Assembly: GCA_019722365.1 (NCBI GenBank)
Contig: JADFUC010001357.1
Location: 835,766-899,765 of the forward strand
DNA length: 64,000 nucleotides
Reading direction: 5' to 3'
DNA from: Lithospermum erythrorhizon
Lineage: Eukaryota > Streptophyta > Magnoliopsida > Boraginales > Boraginaceae
Shown: positions 48,931 through 60,817 of the stretch, piece after piece
Layout of the letters: every line of letters begins with the position of its first letter
Numbering within the stretch: position 1 is the first letter of the stretch
Position numbers and translations under genes: made by a program
The notes under the pieces: model-generated
Told to the model about the DNA's origin: nothing
Database searches by the model: none
Seen by the model: only the letters and a program-made list of their open reading frames with translations

Positions 48931-49854
48931 ATAAAACCATACATTTAGTCGGAAAATAGAATAACCGTAATTAAATTTTATATATGGAGTTTATATTATA
49001 AAATTCATTCTACCGATATCATTGGTCCAACATCATCCTATGCATCTAATATATTGCAATATTTAATCCAGAGATTCTGAATAACTAAATAAACTTTTTC
49101 ATATACGTACAATAATAATGATACATATTTGTTAGTTAAAATCAAAACAAAACATAATCTGGAGAACAAATAATATTATTGAACTTTTAAAACATTGGAC
49201 AAAATTATCGGTTATGGTGGTTCATTTATTTAAAAAAAACACTTGTTCGGCCAAAATTATCTGAAAGTTAATGAATTACTTAGATATTTAATGTACAACA
49301 TATATAATCCAATGTACTCATGAATCTCTGTTTGCAAGGAAATAATGCATACACATTTATCAAATAAAGAATTTGTATTCTTGCCGGAACAAACCCAATA
49401 AAACGTTCAGCCATAATTAATTTGTATCCTATGTATGGATTTTCTTCCTTTAAGGACTTAGTTGGTAAAAGAGAATAAAATAATTAATGTTCGGTCAAAT
49501 TGATTGACATGTAATGTTTGGCCAAGAATAAAATAATCAACTAGAGAATGAATAGTCAAACAATAATACTATATTTCAAGAATGAACAATTATAGTCTAT
49601 TCCGTACTCAAATAATTTAGTTTACTCTTGAATATACATCATTGTTACACCCAAATTATTCTCTCCGACAATAATCAATATTAATATATTTCAATGATAG
49701 ATTCTCTCGGTAAAAGTATAATACATAATAGTATGCTAACATATTATTCGAGATAGAAATATAATATTATGCCGGAAAAATCTTATATAAATAAATATTG
49801 AAGTTGAAATAAAATTACCTCAGTTGGAGAGCTTGATCACAATGATAACGCTGC
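48931..49854 (-). other. Leader region of copia element B
   Basis: Non-coding AT-rich sequence between the gag start and the primer-binding-site region at about 49829-49851. It is longer than the leader usual for this group, so an insertion or decay here is possible. Confidence 0.4.
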
Positions 49855-50103
49855 TATAAATATAACTAATAACAAAGAATGTGTATTGCAGAGAATAATA
49901 AACAGCGAGGGAGAATTATTTTATTGCTTTTGTTGACGCTGTATACAATACAATAAAGTTGGGCTCATTTATGCGCCTCCAATATAATATACAAAGTAGT
50001 TATTTGGTAAACAAGTAACTTGGAATGCAAGAAATCTAATTACTTTCTAAGCAAGCTATCTCCTTTCTTAGTGTACAAGACATTCATAATAATATTTCAT
50101 AAT
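49855..50103 (-). repeat. 5' LTR of copia element B
   Basis: Direct-repeat partner of 43655-43895, lying upstream of gag on the minus strand. The terminal TGACA seen in the other copy is not intact here (TTCATAATAA), so the last few bases are lost or changed. The right arm of the inverted repeat begins only a few bases further on. Confidence 0.85.
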
Positions 50104-50111
50104 AAAATAAT

Positions 50112-50975
50112 GTTGACTTGTGCTAATCCTCCAAATCTCCTGGACATGTTCCTATCTCTATGCTTATCTGTACTACGTATGCACATTGATTTGTTTAATG
50201 ATTAAAAATTCAATCTTTGCATCTCTCTATCTCTCTAAATATATTATCATACCTCCGTAGACACCCAGCACAATAAAATCAAATGGACACCCTTGGATAT
50301 GTTGTTCTTTTATCGCCTACAAATCACCAGCAGCAAAGCCATATATTTAAAGTATTAGTTCTAAAGTGAAAGACCAAATAATTTAAAACGTTCACCTTTT
50401 ATAGTGGTTTGGCTTGTATGCCAAATAGGATGAAAAGGAAAAGGGGAATGTTGACGAGAATATATCATATGTTTGCTTGGATGAAATATGATAATTCATG
50501 TTTTTTACTACTAATAAAGCGAGACAAAGTAAGGATGCATGCATTCAATCAATTTTATCAAATATTTGATACATTTTTTATATTTAATTCGAAATCATTC
50601 TAAAATAATGTAAAAGCTTACACTTCTTTGAATTTTTCTAATTAATATTTCTATTTTTTGAAGGGATACTTTGATCACGAATAGATCTTTAATTATAATA
50701 TAAAAAATTACAATAACATACGATGTCCATAGAGAAATACAATACCAAACTGAGATATTCATAGAGAGATACAAATATTACTTTAACAAAATTGATCTTC
50801 AATATATATAACTCAAATTTTGGTTTTATAAATTGGTGGATTTAAATTTTTGAATATCCCAATATTTAAATTCATATTTGTAGTGAATTAAATAATAATA
50901 ATAATATTAATTTTACACAAGCATACGGTTATTTAACTAATACCTTATTAAAATAATAATAACAATAGTTCGATT

Positions 50976-51025
<50 letters not shown>

Positions 51026-51248
51026 TTACAACATAAAAATATATGATTATTTAATTAACACATTTTATAATAATAATAATATTAGTTCTACATAAAATAT
51101 ATATAATTATTTAACTAAATACCAATTATTAAAGATTGAAAAATGACATACGAGCAAAATAACGTTTTATTCAATGCATACATTTGAATCATTAAACATG
51201 CACTCCAGATAATAAATAAACAAAGCTAATTAAAAGTGAGATGCACTA

Positions 51249-51280
<32 letters not shown>

Positions 51281-51330
51281 CTATATTCCAAATATATGTA
51301 TCAGATCATCCTCTTACGTATAATATTACA
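50112..51330. repeat. Right arm of a long inverted repeat
   Basis: This is the inverted partner of 42100-43086. Matching is clear at 50112-50130 (exact 19 bases) and at about 50555-51330. About 50135-50555 has little match and is likely an indel difference between arms. It contains an (AAT)n tract (50885-51025) and a (TA)n run (51253-51281). The short open frame 50409-50603 has no domain. Confidence 0.75.
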
Positions 51331-52960
51331 AATCTTTTTTATATTTAAGGATATATTTTTTTTCTTATTATTACTCCATGTTTCACTTCACCACAAACTA
51401 AGGAATAACTTAATCAATTGTTCAATTAATTAATTTTATGATTATACTTTAATTTTTCTTTCGTTTATGTACTTATAATTTCCTTGTATTACGCTCAGAA
51501 ATTTAACTCGTTTATTGAATCGTGTACTAATCAAATATAGTCGAAATTATTTTTACTTATATAGAAAACGACAAATAAAATTAAACATGGAGAAAACTAT
51601 GTAAAAAGAATCAAGTTTCTCGATTTTCGAACAAATTGCGTCATGAATTAAGGTTCATATTATGGACAATAAGGAGTATTCCGAATAATATAGTCATAAC
51701 TCATAGATAGTTAGCTATAAAGTATGATTAATACTTAATAATAGTTGATTCCTATTAGAACTCATGAGTTATCAATTAAGATGTGGAATTATTAATTAAA
51801 AAAGGTAATATTTTGGTCAACTTTTAGATTTTATAAGAAAATTTAGTAATTAATAATATGAAAAGAGAATAAACACAACCCTCTTAATCAGACTTCTTTT
51901 ATATACGTTATTGCTAGTGATTTATCGTAACATTATATTTATATATATTTCTAAGATTATGATGCACTCATCTTTTCCAATTGACATTAGTTTTGTAACT
52001 TGGACCTGCATCTGGTCATTGTAAAGCGCATTAGATTCTAATGACGCAATAACCCCGCAAACCACGCTATAGGAACCACACTTGCATGTAAGTCCCACAA
52101 GGATGCATTCGATCAAGATACGGTAGACAAAATCAAACTCATGATCTTACGTGATGCCTTGTCTATTCTACCAACTTGACTATCCTTATGGGTACCAATT
52201 ACAATAGCTCGTTAACACTGATGGTTTTTAATAAACAATAATATGTCTAAAATGCATCTTATTGTAACAGTAAGATGAAATTTACCTAATCTGTGGGATG
52301 GAACGTAATGTATGAAATAGTATTAATCTATACTGAGGAATAAAGATACACAGTAATTTTACTTAAATTGGAATAAATAGTAATTAACCTGAAAATATGT
52401 GAATCCAACGGAAAGAACAAAATAATTTTTATATATTTTTACATCTCGAACGTAAGCTACGGTTCATTAACAATTTATACAATTTCCACACGCTCATTAA
52501 TATTCATATATACGTAATTTCAATGTAAAATATATAGACATTAAAATGTACCATTCTAAGATGGTAGAAGTGAAAAAATTCAAAAAAAAGTGTACCAAAA
52601 ATTATTTTTATTCACTTAATTAAAATGCAAAATAAAATTTGTTGAACAAGTTGGTACATACATTTAAAGTTAAAAATATGCTTTATATAATTGATATTAA
52701 TGATTTTTTATTGAGAAATAAGAGCATACCTAAAATGTACCAAAAGAAAAGAAAAATATATATCAAAAATGGTATAATTTTGTAATTTGATTATTAAATG
52801 CATCAAAAACTTAGTTCAACCGTAACTTCTTCACATACATCAAGACCTTCTCTGCTAATTTGCAATTGTTGTGCCTCGTAAAATCTATAATATGAAATCC
52901 AAAATCTAAATATTTTCACCTCAACTATAATGAAGCCTTTAATCTTCTAATTTTGACACG
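51331..52960. other. AT-rich intergenic sequence, no gene seen
   Basis: No recognisable coding region or repeat structure. The minus-strand frame at 51922-52116 is short and has no domain. Confidence 0.45.
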
Positions 52961-52974
52961 AAAATATACCCTCA

Positions 52975-53615
52975 GGTTCCAGAGGCACAATAAGTTTATT
53001 ATAATTTTCTTTGAAGTGGTTCTTGAGACAGAGCAGCATTACGTTTGCAACAATGCCTGAGTTGCTATCAAGTATCTTGTTGCACGTCTCTGATGAGTAA
53101 CAGGCGTAGGGTATGATGAGTGACAATTAAGCCATTTGTCAATACACTTGGACATGTGGAATCCATGTTACTTTCGGCAAGAGTTGATTTTTTCCTGATA
53201 AAATTCCATCAGCAAATAATACACTCATTTTCCAGGCCTGGAATTTTCATTTTCTGAATAATTTACCACTGAAATGTCTCCAGGGCCTTCGTTTAACCCC
53301 GGATGGTATGTCTTTTCGACAGGTGAACCTGAACTGCTTCCCATTCTGACTCATCATCAGACGATACTCAATCTTGAGTATTTCAATGAACAATTAATTA
53401 TTGCATTCAACCTGAGCGAGCAAAGGCATAATAGCACGATAAATACCATTGAAGTAATATCTGCACCTACTGAATTATTCCCGACTGTTCGTTCAAAGCT
53501 GTTTGGAGGTGGTGCTACTGATGGCAATGTTAATGCAGAGGATGGATTGAAAGTGGGGTTGATTAACAATTTTTCTTGAATGGTTGTTGATTTGTTGAAT
53601 GGATGAAGGTGCCAT
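52975..53615 (-). pseudogene. ATL RING-H2 gene copy 3, strongly decayed
   Basis: This is the third member of the ATL series, minus strand. An ATG at 53615 (MAPSSIQQ) is followed in shifted frames by a membrane segment (about 53420-53480, MVFIVLLCLCSLRLNAI). Then come KIPGLENECIIC, holding the first two zinc cysteines and the GLE signature, a stop, and CIDKWLNCHSSYPTPVTH in another frame. The last two zinc cysteines are replaced (by Tyr and Pro) and the middle of the RING is frameshifted. The 3' end GGTTCCAGAGGC-like word near 52975 matches the end of the intact gene. It is more diverged than copy 2 and cannot encode a RING. Confidence 0.82.
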
Positions 53616-53696
53616 TTTTGTTTTGAGAAACAGGTTTCTTGTTAAGTTTGAAGTTGTTGGTGGTACTTAAATTACAGTACTCAGAGAAAGGTCGAA

Positions 53697-53702
53697 TATA
53701 TA
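53697..53702 (-). promoter_or_regulatory. Relic TATA box of ATL copy 3
   Basis: TATATA followed by GAGGACTG lies about 85 bases upstream of the relic ATG, in the same arrangement as the other two copies. Confidence 0.35.
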
Positions 53703-55784
53703 GAGGACTGATAGAAAGGGGCCCATCAACTATATCAGAGATACTGATTGGAATTATGATCTAAGTTGAGAAGTTAGGATATTTGATAATCCACTATTGC
53801 AACTTGATAAAAAAAATGTGAGTTGCTCTGTAATTCTAAGATCTGAATAATTTAGGGTAGTTAAAACCGTAATACTCACCATTAAAGTTAAAAGATTATT
53901 TATTTTTTAATTTTTTAATAGTTGTCATTTAAGCTTTGATCTTAAGGACTGCCTTTGAATGCAGCATGAATGGAATAGAAATGAATTGAAATTGGATACA
54001 TTCTTGGATTTGGTAGTTAAATTTTTATTTGATTTAGATTTTCTAAATAATTTCATTCTACTAAATTTAAGTTTGGTCTTAAACCATTACCCCCAAATTG
54101 GTGGTAACCCATTAATATAAATAATTTATTAACATTACTCATCTGATACATATAACCTTGCTAAATTATTATATATATATATTTATTATATATGTTATAT
54201 AATTATTAAATATGTGTTATCACCCAAATATATTAATATTTATATATATTTTTAACTTATTTATAGAATCGATATATTGGTGAATATATTTAAATAATAT
54301 TAATATTTTATAATATTAATTTAAAACTAATTTTTATCATATTTCAAAATTAACATATTATAATATTTCTTTAAGCTTAACATATTTATAATATTAAATA
54401 ATTAATATATTATTGCAATATAACTTTAAAATTAATACTAATTACTCAAATATATATATTTAAAATTAAATATTAAATTATTTATAATAAAATTTATAAT
54501 TTATATATTTATCTTTACTTTAATATATTATTAATATTATACTACTTTATTATATATTTGGTATGTTTATAATTAAATATGTGAAATATCTTCATTCTCT
54601 TAACATGTCAAACAATGTAGTGGAATTGTTTAACATATTCCTTTCCAATGTTCACTCCTTTCCTAGTTACCTTTATTCCATGACCTCTAACCTTCATACC
54701 AAACACACCCTAAATATATTTGTTTGTCTGTATAATATTTGATATAAAGTATATCAATGAAAAGAATAATTTAAAATATATTTTTCATTGATATTGTTTA
54801 AATAAAGTAGTATTATACAATACAAATAAAAATATCTACTATCAAACTTTAAAAAGTACAATTATCAAAAAGTTAAAAATATATAATTTTTTAGGAACGG
54901 AAGGAGTAAGTATGTTTTCCATCTTATTAGTAGTATCATAAATTATGTATTACGTCAAACATGGATAAAATAATAGGTATTGATTAGATATATGTTATAG
55001 CCCAAGTACTTAATTGTCTAGTTTTTAGATATGGAACAAATAAACTACATAATCTCTAATACAATTTGAGATGGAGGGGGTTATTATTTTAGAAATTCAT
55101 TTTAACATTGTAGAGAACTTTTCCATACATTCAATAAGATTAGTCATTGATTGAAAGGCCTTCCTGGTTTCTAGGATTTAGAGCGGATCAGAACCTGTGA
55201 CAAATAAAACACGAAATATAATGGCACATTAAGTTTGTATTGACCTATATATGTAACAAAATAATCATAACTGAGCTAACACTACTGCCTCCTATTTTTT
55301 TTTTCAATATCTACTCTTTTCTACTAACATGAACATATTTGACTTTTATTATTAGGGTTGGAGAATGTGTAAATGACAGTACATTAATTGCATAATCGGA
55401 ATTGAACTTTGAGATCGAATTATAAACATCTGATCTTTTTTACTCCGTATTTGTTTTTTATAAGTATATATCAAAATTATTTGGACTTATAATAAATCTA
55501 GTAGTTTATTATTTTATATCTATTTTTAGTTTATTATTTTATATCTATTTTTTAACGAGCACATGATAAATTTCTCTTTAAATCGTCTTGGATAAATGCG
55601 ATAGCATAAGCGTGTATCTTGATTTCATCACTGCACATAATTTTTTATCAACAACGTATTAGGCAGTATCATACACAATAATTAACTCTATATACATGTA
55701 GTTAGTTATCATCAACTTTACGTGCTTCCGATTACATACAGTCTATAGCGCAACAGCCATATAATTAAAAACAAAATAAAGTAA
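53703..55784. other. No gene; partial Stowaway-like end near 54900
   Basis: The region is very AT-rich. GGAACGGAAGGAGTA at about 54894-54908 matches the right end of Stowaway MITEs, preceded by AT-rich DNA with a TATTTTTCATTGATAT-type hairpin, but no left end was found. A 25-base unit TAGTTTATTATTTTATATCT is tandemly duplicated at about 55501-55550. Confidence 0.4.
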
Positions 55785-56145
55785 AGATTAACAATTTAAT
55801 AAGATGACTTTAATCTATTTGCTTCCCAGTTGGAGAAAAGGACCAATAATTATTATCAACATGCTACCATGCATAAATTTGTAACACTCCGTACGAAGCC
55901 ATCAAAGCAAGCTTTTGCGAAAATCTTCTAATACATACATACATTTGTTTTTGCAAGTATGTACCTGAAATCTTAAACTATTACCACTTTTGCTCTTTTC
56001 TAGCTTAATCAGATATTCCTAGTACAACATAAATATATAGTTTCTTGAATCTTTCAAATATCCTAATTAATTAACCAAGTGGATTGGATAACATAGAATA
56101 GTTGTTGTAATCTAACCAAGTGGATTCAATAATCTTTGCACTTGT
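55785..56145. repeat. Segmental duplication block X2 (paired with 40305-41300)
   Basis: It shares an ordered series of blocks with 40305-41300, including AGTTGGAGAAAAG, ATCAACATGCTAC, CTTTTGCTCTTTT and AATTAATTAACCAAGTGGAT. It lacks the 458-base step present in X1 and has only one copy of the repeated word (near 55950), so it represents the simpler arrangement. Confidence 0.7.
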
Positions 56146-58430
56146 GGCTTACTCACGCTCCGATTTAATTTATATGGCGTTTTTGCGTGTTGTTTTATTA
56201 TTGATTCTTTTTATTTTTAATTTAAAAATATAAATTTGATATCAATAAATTTATCTTTAAATATATTTGTCATAAAGTAAATTTTGAATTTATCATAATA
56301 TAATTAATTAGTTATTGATGTTTTTAAGTTGAATAGCGAAAAAATAAAAAATCTTTATATTTTAATTGGAAGGAATATAATTTAGATAAAAAAATCTTAA
56401 TGTATGTTGATATGTATATGGTGGAGTTTTGCAATCATATCAGTAATAAATAAAAGTACATCAGAATTTTAATATGTCGACATGCAACATGTTTTTGGAG
56501 CTCTTATTTAACATCTTCTTTTCTACATTTACGATCTGTCCTTTGTTTGGTTTTGATTTTCTGGCGGTAGTGGCAGGATGAACGAGGAGACAAACCTTTA
56601 TTTGTTCTTCATAAAATTAAAACCTCATTATGTGCCAACTAGGTGTAGTGTGTAGTTGGTTAAAGGAAGCTTAAGATCAAAGTAAATGACCAGAGTGTGT
56701 CGTGTGGGCGGAACTAAATGAAAATTTTAGGATGGACAAATTAAATAGAAAATACTTAATTGTAACATTTATTAACTTCATAAATATTAAATAATCTTTC
56801 CAAATTGCAAATGGATCAAATAACATATAATATTTACAAAATATTCCCTTTTAAAAAAAAATTATGGTCGTGGTCTGGGTGGCATGCGGTACAGTTAACA
56901 GGCCGGTCGTAGGCAGATTCAGCGATGTGTGTTAAATTCAGACTTATGTCACATACAAAACTATCCATAGTAGTGTGTCAATTTTGGCAGCTTCTGCCCG
57001 TATCAGCTTATTGTAGTGAATATCTGCGATTTTCCTCGTATCGTGGGTGTTAAATGATTAATCGAATTAATTTACTATAACCCCATTATCACTTTATATT
57101 CCTTTCTGAAATATATTTTTTGAATTTCAAATAATTAAATAATATTTTAATCTAGATGTAGCATGTAGAAAATGATGTGAAAAACTTAAATATTTTGTGT
57201 CAAATGATACAAACCTAGTCTATATTTATAGATCTCGAAAAATAAAAAATAGTGGTATATATATATATTTTTTTTACTTAATTATTGTACAAAAAATAAT
57301 TTAAAAAAGAAGAGGAAAAAAAGCTTGACCAACATTGTTGCCGAGTAAGCGAAACTGTTGATTGAAAATGCTCTTTATTCATGATGAGACCCATTTGTTT
57401 GGGTACCAAAAAAATTTAGTCGACTTCATATTGATCGGTCCCTTAAGGTGTTAAATTTGACGCTCCCCGATTGATCTTTTCTTGTATGAAATGATCCACT
57501 TTTGAAATAACTCTAATTGATCCCGTTGATGTGGATGGTCCTAAAAGTAAACATCATGTGTTGGGAGTTGAGGAGCCGTGTTGATGGTGTGCGAAAGGGT
57601 TAACATTGATTTCCAATCAGGAGGGGTTCGTAATATTTTATATATTATGTAAATTATAATTAAAATTATAGTGTAATTGTTAAATATATTGGTGCTAAAA
57701 GTCAATATGTACGAGTTCAAGTCTTCTTTGTAGCGATTGTCTTCTTATTTTTATTGTAATTAATGCTTCTTTTTACTTTTAAGGTTTTTTTTCTTCAATT
57801 CAAGACAAGGTCCATCATAATTTTCTTTTTATTTTTGTTATAATTGATGTTTTCTTTTTACTTTAATTTTTTCTTTTTAATTTAAGATAGGACCTCATCT
57901 TATTTAAATAAAATTATTTTCATCACTTGAAATAGAACGAGCAGCCCTGTTGGGGTTATACTACTTCACAAGCGGAAGGTTGGGGGCAACTTGTGAGTGT
58001 GGGGGCTTGGGAAACATCTCATTTTGAGCAATCTTTTATTTGGGTCAAACACGTCCGATGAATTTGTTCAAGTCCATTGATGAGTAGTCAATATGGGTAA
58101 GCACGGGTCTTTTTCGCTTCGGCTTAGCTGTAATCCAAACTGCTCTCGTGTTTTCACATGCCAAATTGTAATTAGTTCGTTCGCTTGCCATCGGCTGATC
58201 GGATTCGATCGTCTTCGCTTTTGTATTCGATCATGTCATGTCTTGTTTGCGGCCATTATTTAAATCGCTTTTAGTTCTTGCAGCTTATTTGAAATATTAT
58301 TTTCATTCGACTATTGAATTAGGCCCAAAAAGACATATAGCATCATCCAGAAAGAAACTATAAGACAAAAAAATTGAGAAAATTGGTAAAATGGTACTAA
58401 GTTGACTATTTTTTTAATTTATAGCACCTC
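56146..58430. other. Intergenic sequence, no gene seen
   Basis: AT-rich. GTGGAGTTTTGCAATCATATC near 56420 resembles GAGGAGTTTTGCAATAATTT near 41356, so similarity between the X blocks may resume after an insertion. GGGCGGAACTAAATG near 56705 resembles a MITE tip like the one at 36173, but no partner end was found. Nothing coding was recognised. Confidence 0.4.
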
Positions 58431-58474
58431 TCATAGTTTGTTTACCAATGTTATATATGTGTCTTGTGGGCCTA

Positions 58475-58682
58475 ATTCAATAGTCCGAATATAAACAATA
58501 CATAGACTCACAAAAGAACAAAAAATGCTTGGAATAGTCCGTGATACAAAACAAGAAGAAAAACGTGTCCGAATAATCCAAATACAAACAATATCAAGAA
58601 CAACGGTCCTAATAATATATAAACAAAAAACATAAAAAGAATGGATTTAATAGTCCGAACACAAACAATATCAAAAACTTGT
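58475..58682 (+). repeat. Minisatellite with AATAGTCCGAA units
   Basis: Four to five imperfect units of roughly 38-55 bases repeat AATAGTCCGAA..ACAAACAATATCAA. The first and last are best preserved, the middle ones diverged. The array is purine-rich and non-coding. Confidence 0.55.
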
Positions 58683-58949
58683 TAAAAATATTTAGAATCT
58701 ATATTATTAATTATATATGGCTTCTACATTATTTTGAACAAAACAGTAGTTCTTTAGTGTATATGATTTTTTTTTACCAGCTTATCACAGGGATACCCCT
58801 CATGATATCGGAATCTGACCGAGTATGCTGGAGAGGGGGTGGCCGGGTGAGAGTAATGGGTGGAGAAATATGAGAATTAATATTGGAATTGTTTTGTTTT
58901 TCGTTAATTTGTTAATCACATATTATCAGTTATACAAAATTGGGCAATC

Positions 58950-59520
58950 TAAGCACGTACATTAGTGCTAAGCGCCACCTATGACCCCCTTTTAGTATGG
59001 TTAATAATGGCTGTCTTTTTTCAGGTCTCCTGCAGAGGTGAGACCGTCCTTGTCCCTGGACTAATAATTTGTTCTTGGTTGATGCTCGGCCTCCTCCTTT
59101 TCCCGAGATGGCCCCCTGGCTCTCTGCCCCACCGATTCCTTTGTTTGGGTCTGAGATCTTGAGTGTGTCTCCCCCAAGCTGAGCAAGTTCTACTCCTTAA
59201 AATGCAGTGGTTACGCCTGCAAAGGTGGAAGTTGTTTGTTCCATGTTGTCTCCGTGGTGATGAAACTCGGGTTGTTGTAGCCCAGACTACCGACCGGGTC
59301 AACATCGTACCACCCAACGCCATGCGTTAGTTCGGTGAAATGGTGAAAGTTATTTAACAAAGATAAGAATTCTGTGATTACATTACCTTCAAATGATGGC
59401 TTGAATGGGTATTTATTGAAAATGTTTGAGAAAGTTCTTAATTCTCTTAAAATGCATGTGCTCACTATCTTAAGCACAAGCTCGACATGTGTAGAGCAGT
59501 AATGTTTCTACTTTAGGGAT
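58950..59520 (-). other. GC-richer tract with coding-like minus-strand pieces, unknown
   Basis: On the minus strand, 59211-59477 is open and reads FKPSFEGNVITEFLSLLNNF, then FTELTHGVGWYDVDPVGSLG. A neighbouring frame reads NMEQTTSTFAGVTTAF and later GVELAQLGGDTLKISDPNKG. The frames conflict, so at most a broken gene or retroelement gag is present. I recognise no family. It lies 330 bases downstream of the DUF2775 gene on the same strand. Confidence 0.35.
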
Positions 59521-59848
59521 CGAATATATATATAAATGGATCAAATAGGGTCCAAAGCCTATTTAATGTACACGCCAAGCATTTTAACTCAGAAAGTTAT
59601 AGTGCCATGTAACATATTATGATTGGCTTTTTGTGAAAGAGTAATAATGAAATTTCTGACAGTTATTTCACATAAAAAATTCATTATTACTACCATGACT
59701 TTATAAATTGCTACGGAAGATAAAATCTCTTAAGACCTTGGGTACAACTTTCTTTATAACTATATAAAATTAAAAACACACATACAAATATTTAGATATC
59801 TTTAAATGCTCCTCCCCTGATTTCCTTTGTGATGGTTACTTCTTTTAA

Positions 59849-60595
59849 TCACGAGATAGCTGCTGCTGGCACTGGCCTCTGTTCGAAATCATTGCTAAAT
59901 GATGTATACTCATTCATACCAACATCATTCTTGTAAGCAGTTGCACTTGGTCTCGGCTCAAAGTCGTTGAGAAATGATTTATTCTTTCCTTTAACCTCAA
60001 TTTCATCGATGTAAATTGAAATGTTAGACCTTGGATTGAAATCCTTGGTAGAAGTCAAAGACTTCTCCGCTTCATCATTTTTGTAAGTTGTAGCGCTAGG
60101 TCTTGGCTCAAAGTCCTTAAGAAATGATTTGTTCTCTCCTTCAAGCCTAAGTTCATTGTCGTAAGCTGAAACGCTAGGCCTTGGCTCAAATTCTTTAGTC
60201 TCCGTGCAATCAGTCTTCTTGTTCTCAGAGAGAGGAAGAATTAAATCTACATTGATAACATCATCACCAATTGCTTCAGTCACCAGTGAATGTTTATGTT
60301 TAACACTTTCCAAAGACCGATCTCCAGGAACCATCCTACCATCCAGAGAGGTCACAAACTGTATAAAAATGGAAATGATCTATAACATTAGCACAATATA
60401 TATATATATATATATTCACTCACTTGTGAAAGAGAAAACACATCAAATTACATATGCATACAAAAATGAAGTACTAGAGTGCTAGTTATGGAAAATTAAA
60501 AAAGTTGCAAATTCTGCACGATGATTTCGGTTATGCATATAGCTTACCAAGGCCAATGAGAGTATACAAATTGTAACAAAATATAGAGATGCCAT
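59849..60595 (-). CDS. Organ-specific protein S2/P4-like secreted protein (DUF2775), two exons
   Basis: Exon 1 (60548-60595) codes for MASLYFVTICILSLAL, a signal-peptide core. The intron (60359-60547) runs from GTAAGC to ACAG in phase 0. Exon 2 (59849-60358) starts FVTSLDGRMVPGD and runs to a stop, giving about 185 residues. The mature part carries five repeats of about 25 residues built on FEPRPS.(S/T).Y, starting near residues 73, 99, 123, 149 and 174, with variants FNPRS (third) and FEQRP (fifth). This repeat and the small secreted form are typical of the plant organ-specific S2/P4 family (DUF2775), which has no established biochemical role. The open part alone would begin with GTG, so the upstream exon is needed for a proper start. 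No stop or frameshift was seen, so it is likely intact. Confidence 0.88.
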
Positions 60596-60670
60596 ATCTA
60601 TCTTCCCTAAGATTTTGTGAATATATGAGATTCCTTGATGCTGGTGAGTGTAGAATTTCCTCCGGCCACT

Positions 60671-60678
60671 TTATATAG
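60671..60678 (-). promoter_or_regulatory. TATA box of the DUF2775 gene
   Basis: The minus strand reads CTATATAAAG about 77 bases upstream of the ATG, a normal distance for a plant TATA box with a short 5' leader. The nearest MITE begins about 140 bases further upstream. Confidence 0.6.
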
Positions 60679-60817
60679 TAGAAGTTGTAACAGTAAGGAG
60701 ATTACGTATTTCTAATCCACAGTTCATAGATTTAGTGTGTTCAGTCAATAATCCTCATATATGATCGAACAACTTAACAAGTGTACGTAGTTGGTGTAGT
60801 AGGTGTAATAAATAGTA

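Larger units (their letters stand above)
43655..50103 (-). mobile_element. Decayed Ty1/copia LTR retrotransposon B
   Basis: A 6.4-kb minus-strand element with short LTRs (about 241 and 249 bases) and Gag, GAG-pre-integrase, the integrase-RT linker, RT and RNase H in copia order from right to left. Next to the left LTR the minus strand reads CCAAGAGGGAG, a polypurine tract, directly before TGTCATGAAATATT. Inside the right LTR it reads GCGTTATCATTGTGATCAAG, a degraded primer-binding-site region. Protein features (RPIGSK.K.PRKRK, WHDWLGHPGS, HWSRTC) resemble the short Retrofit/Ale-like copia group. It is nested inside the long inverted repeat and has many stops. A target duplication is not certain (ATAAT at both ends, AT-rich). 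Confidence 0.9.

Noticed and set aside
50099..50103. ATAAT as the target duplication of copia element B
   Set aside because: ATAAT also precedes the left LTR, but the word is too common in this AT-rich DNA and the right LTR terminus is damaged.
58475..58682. Possible CRISPR array
   Set aside because: Units are diverged, spacers are not distinct, and the context is a plant genome. It is a minisatellite.
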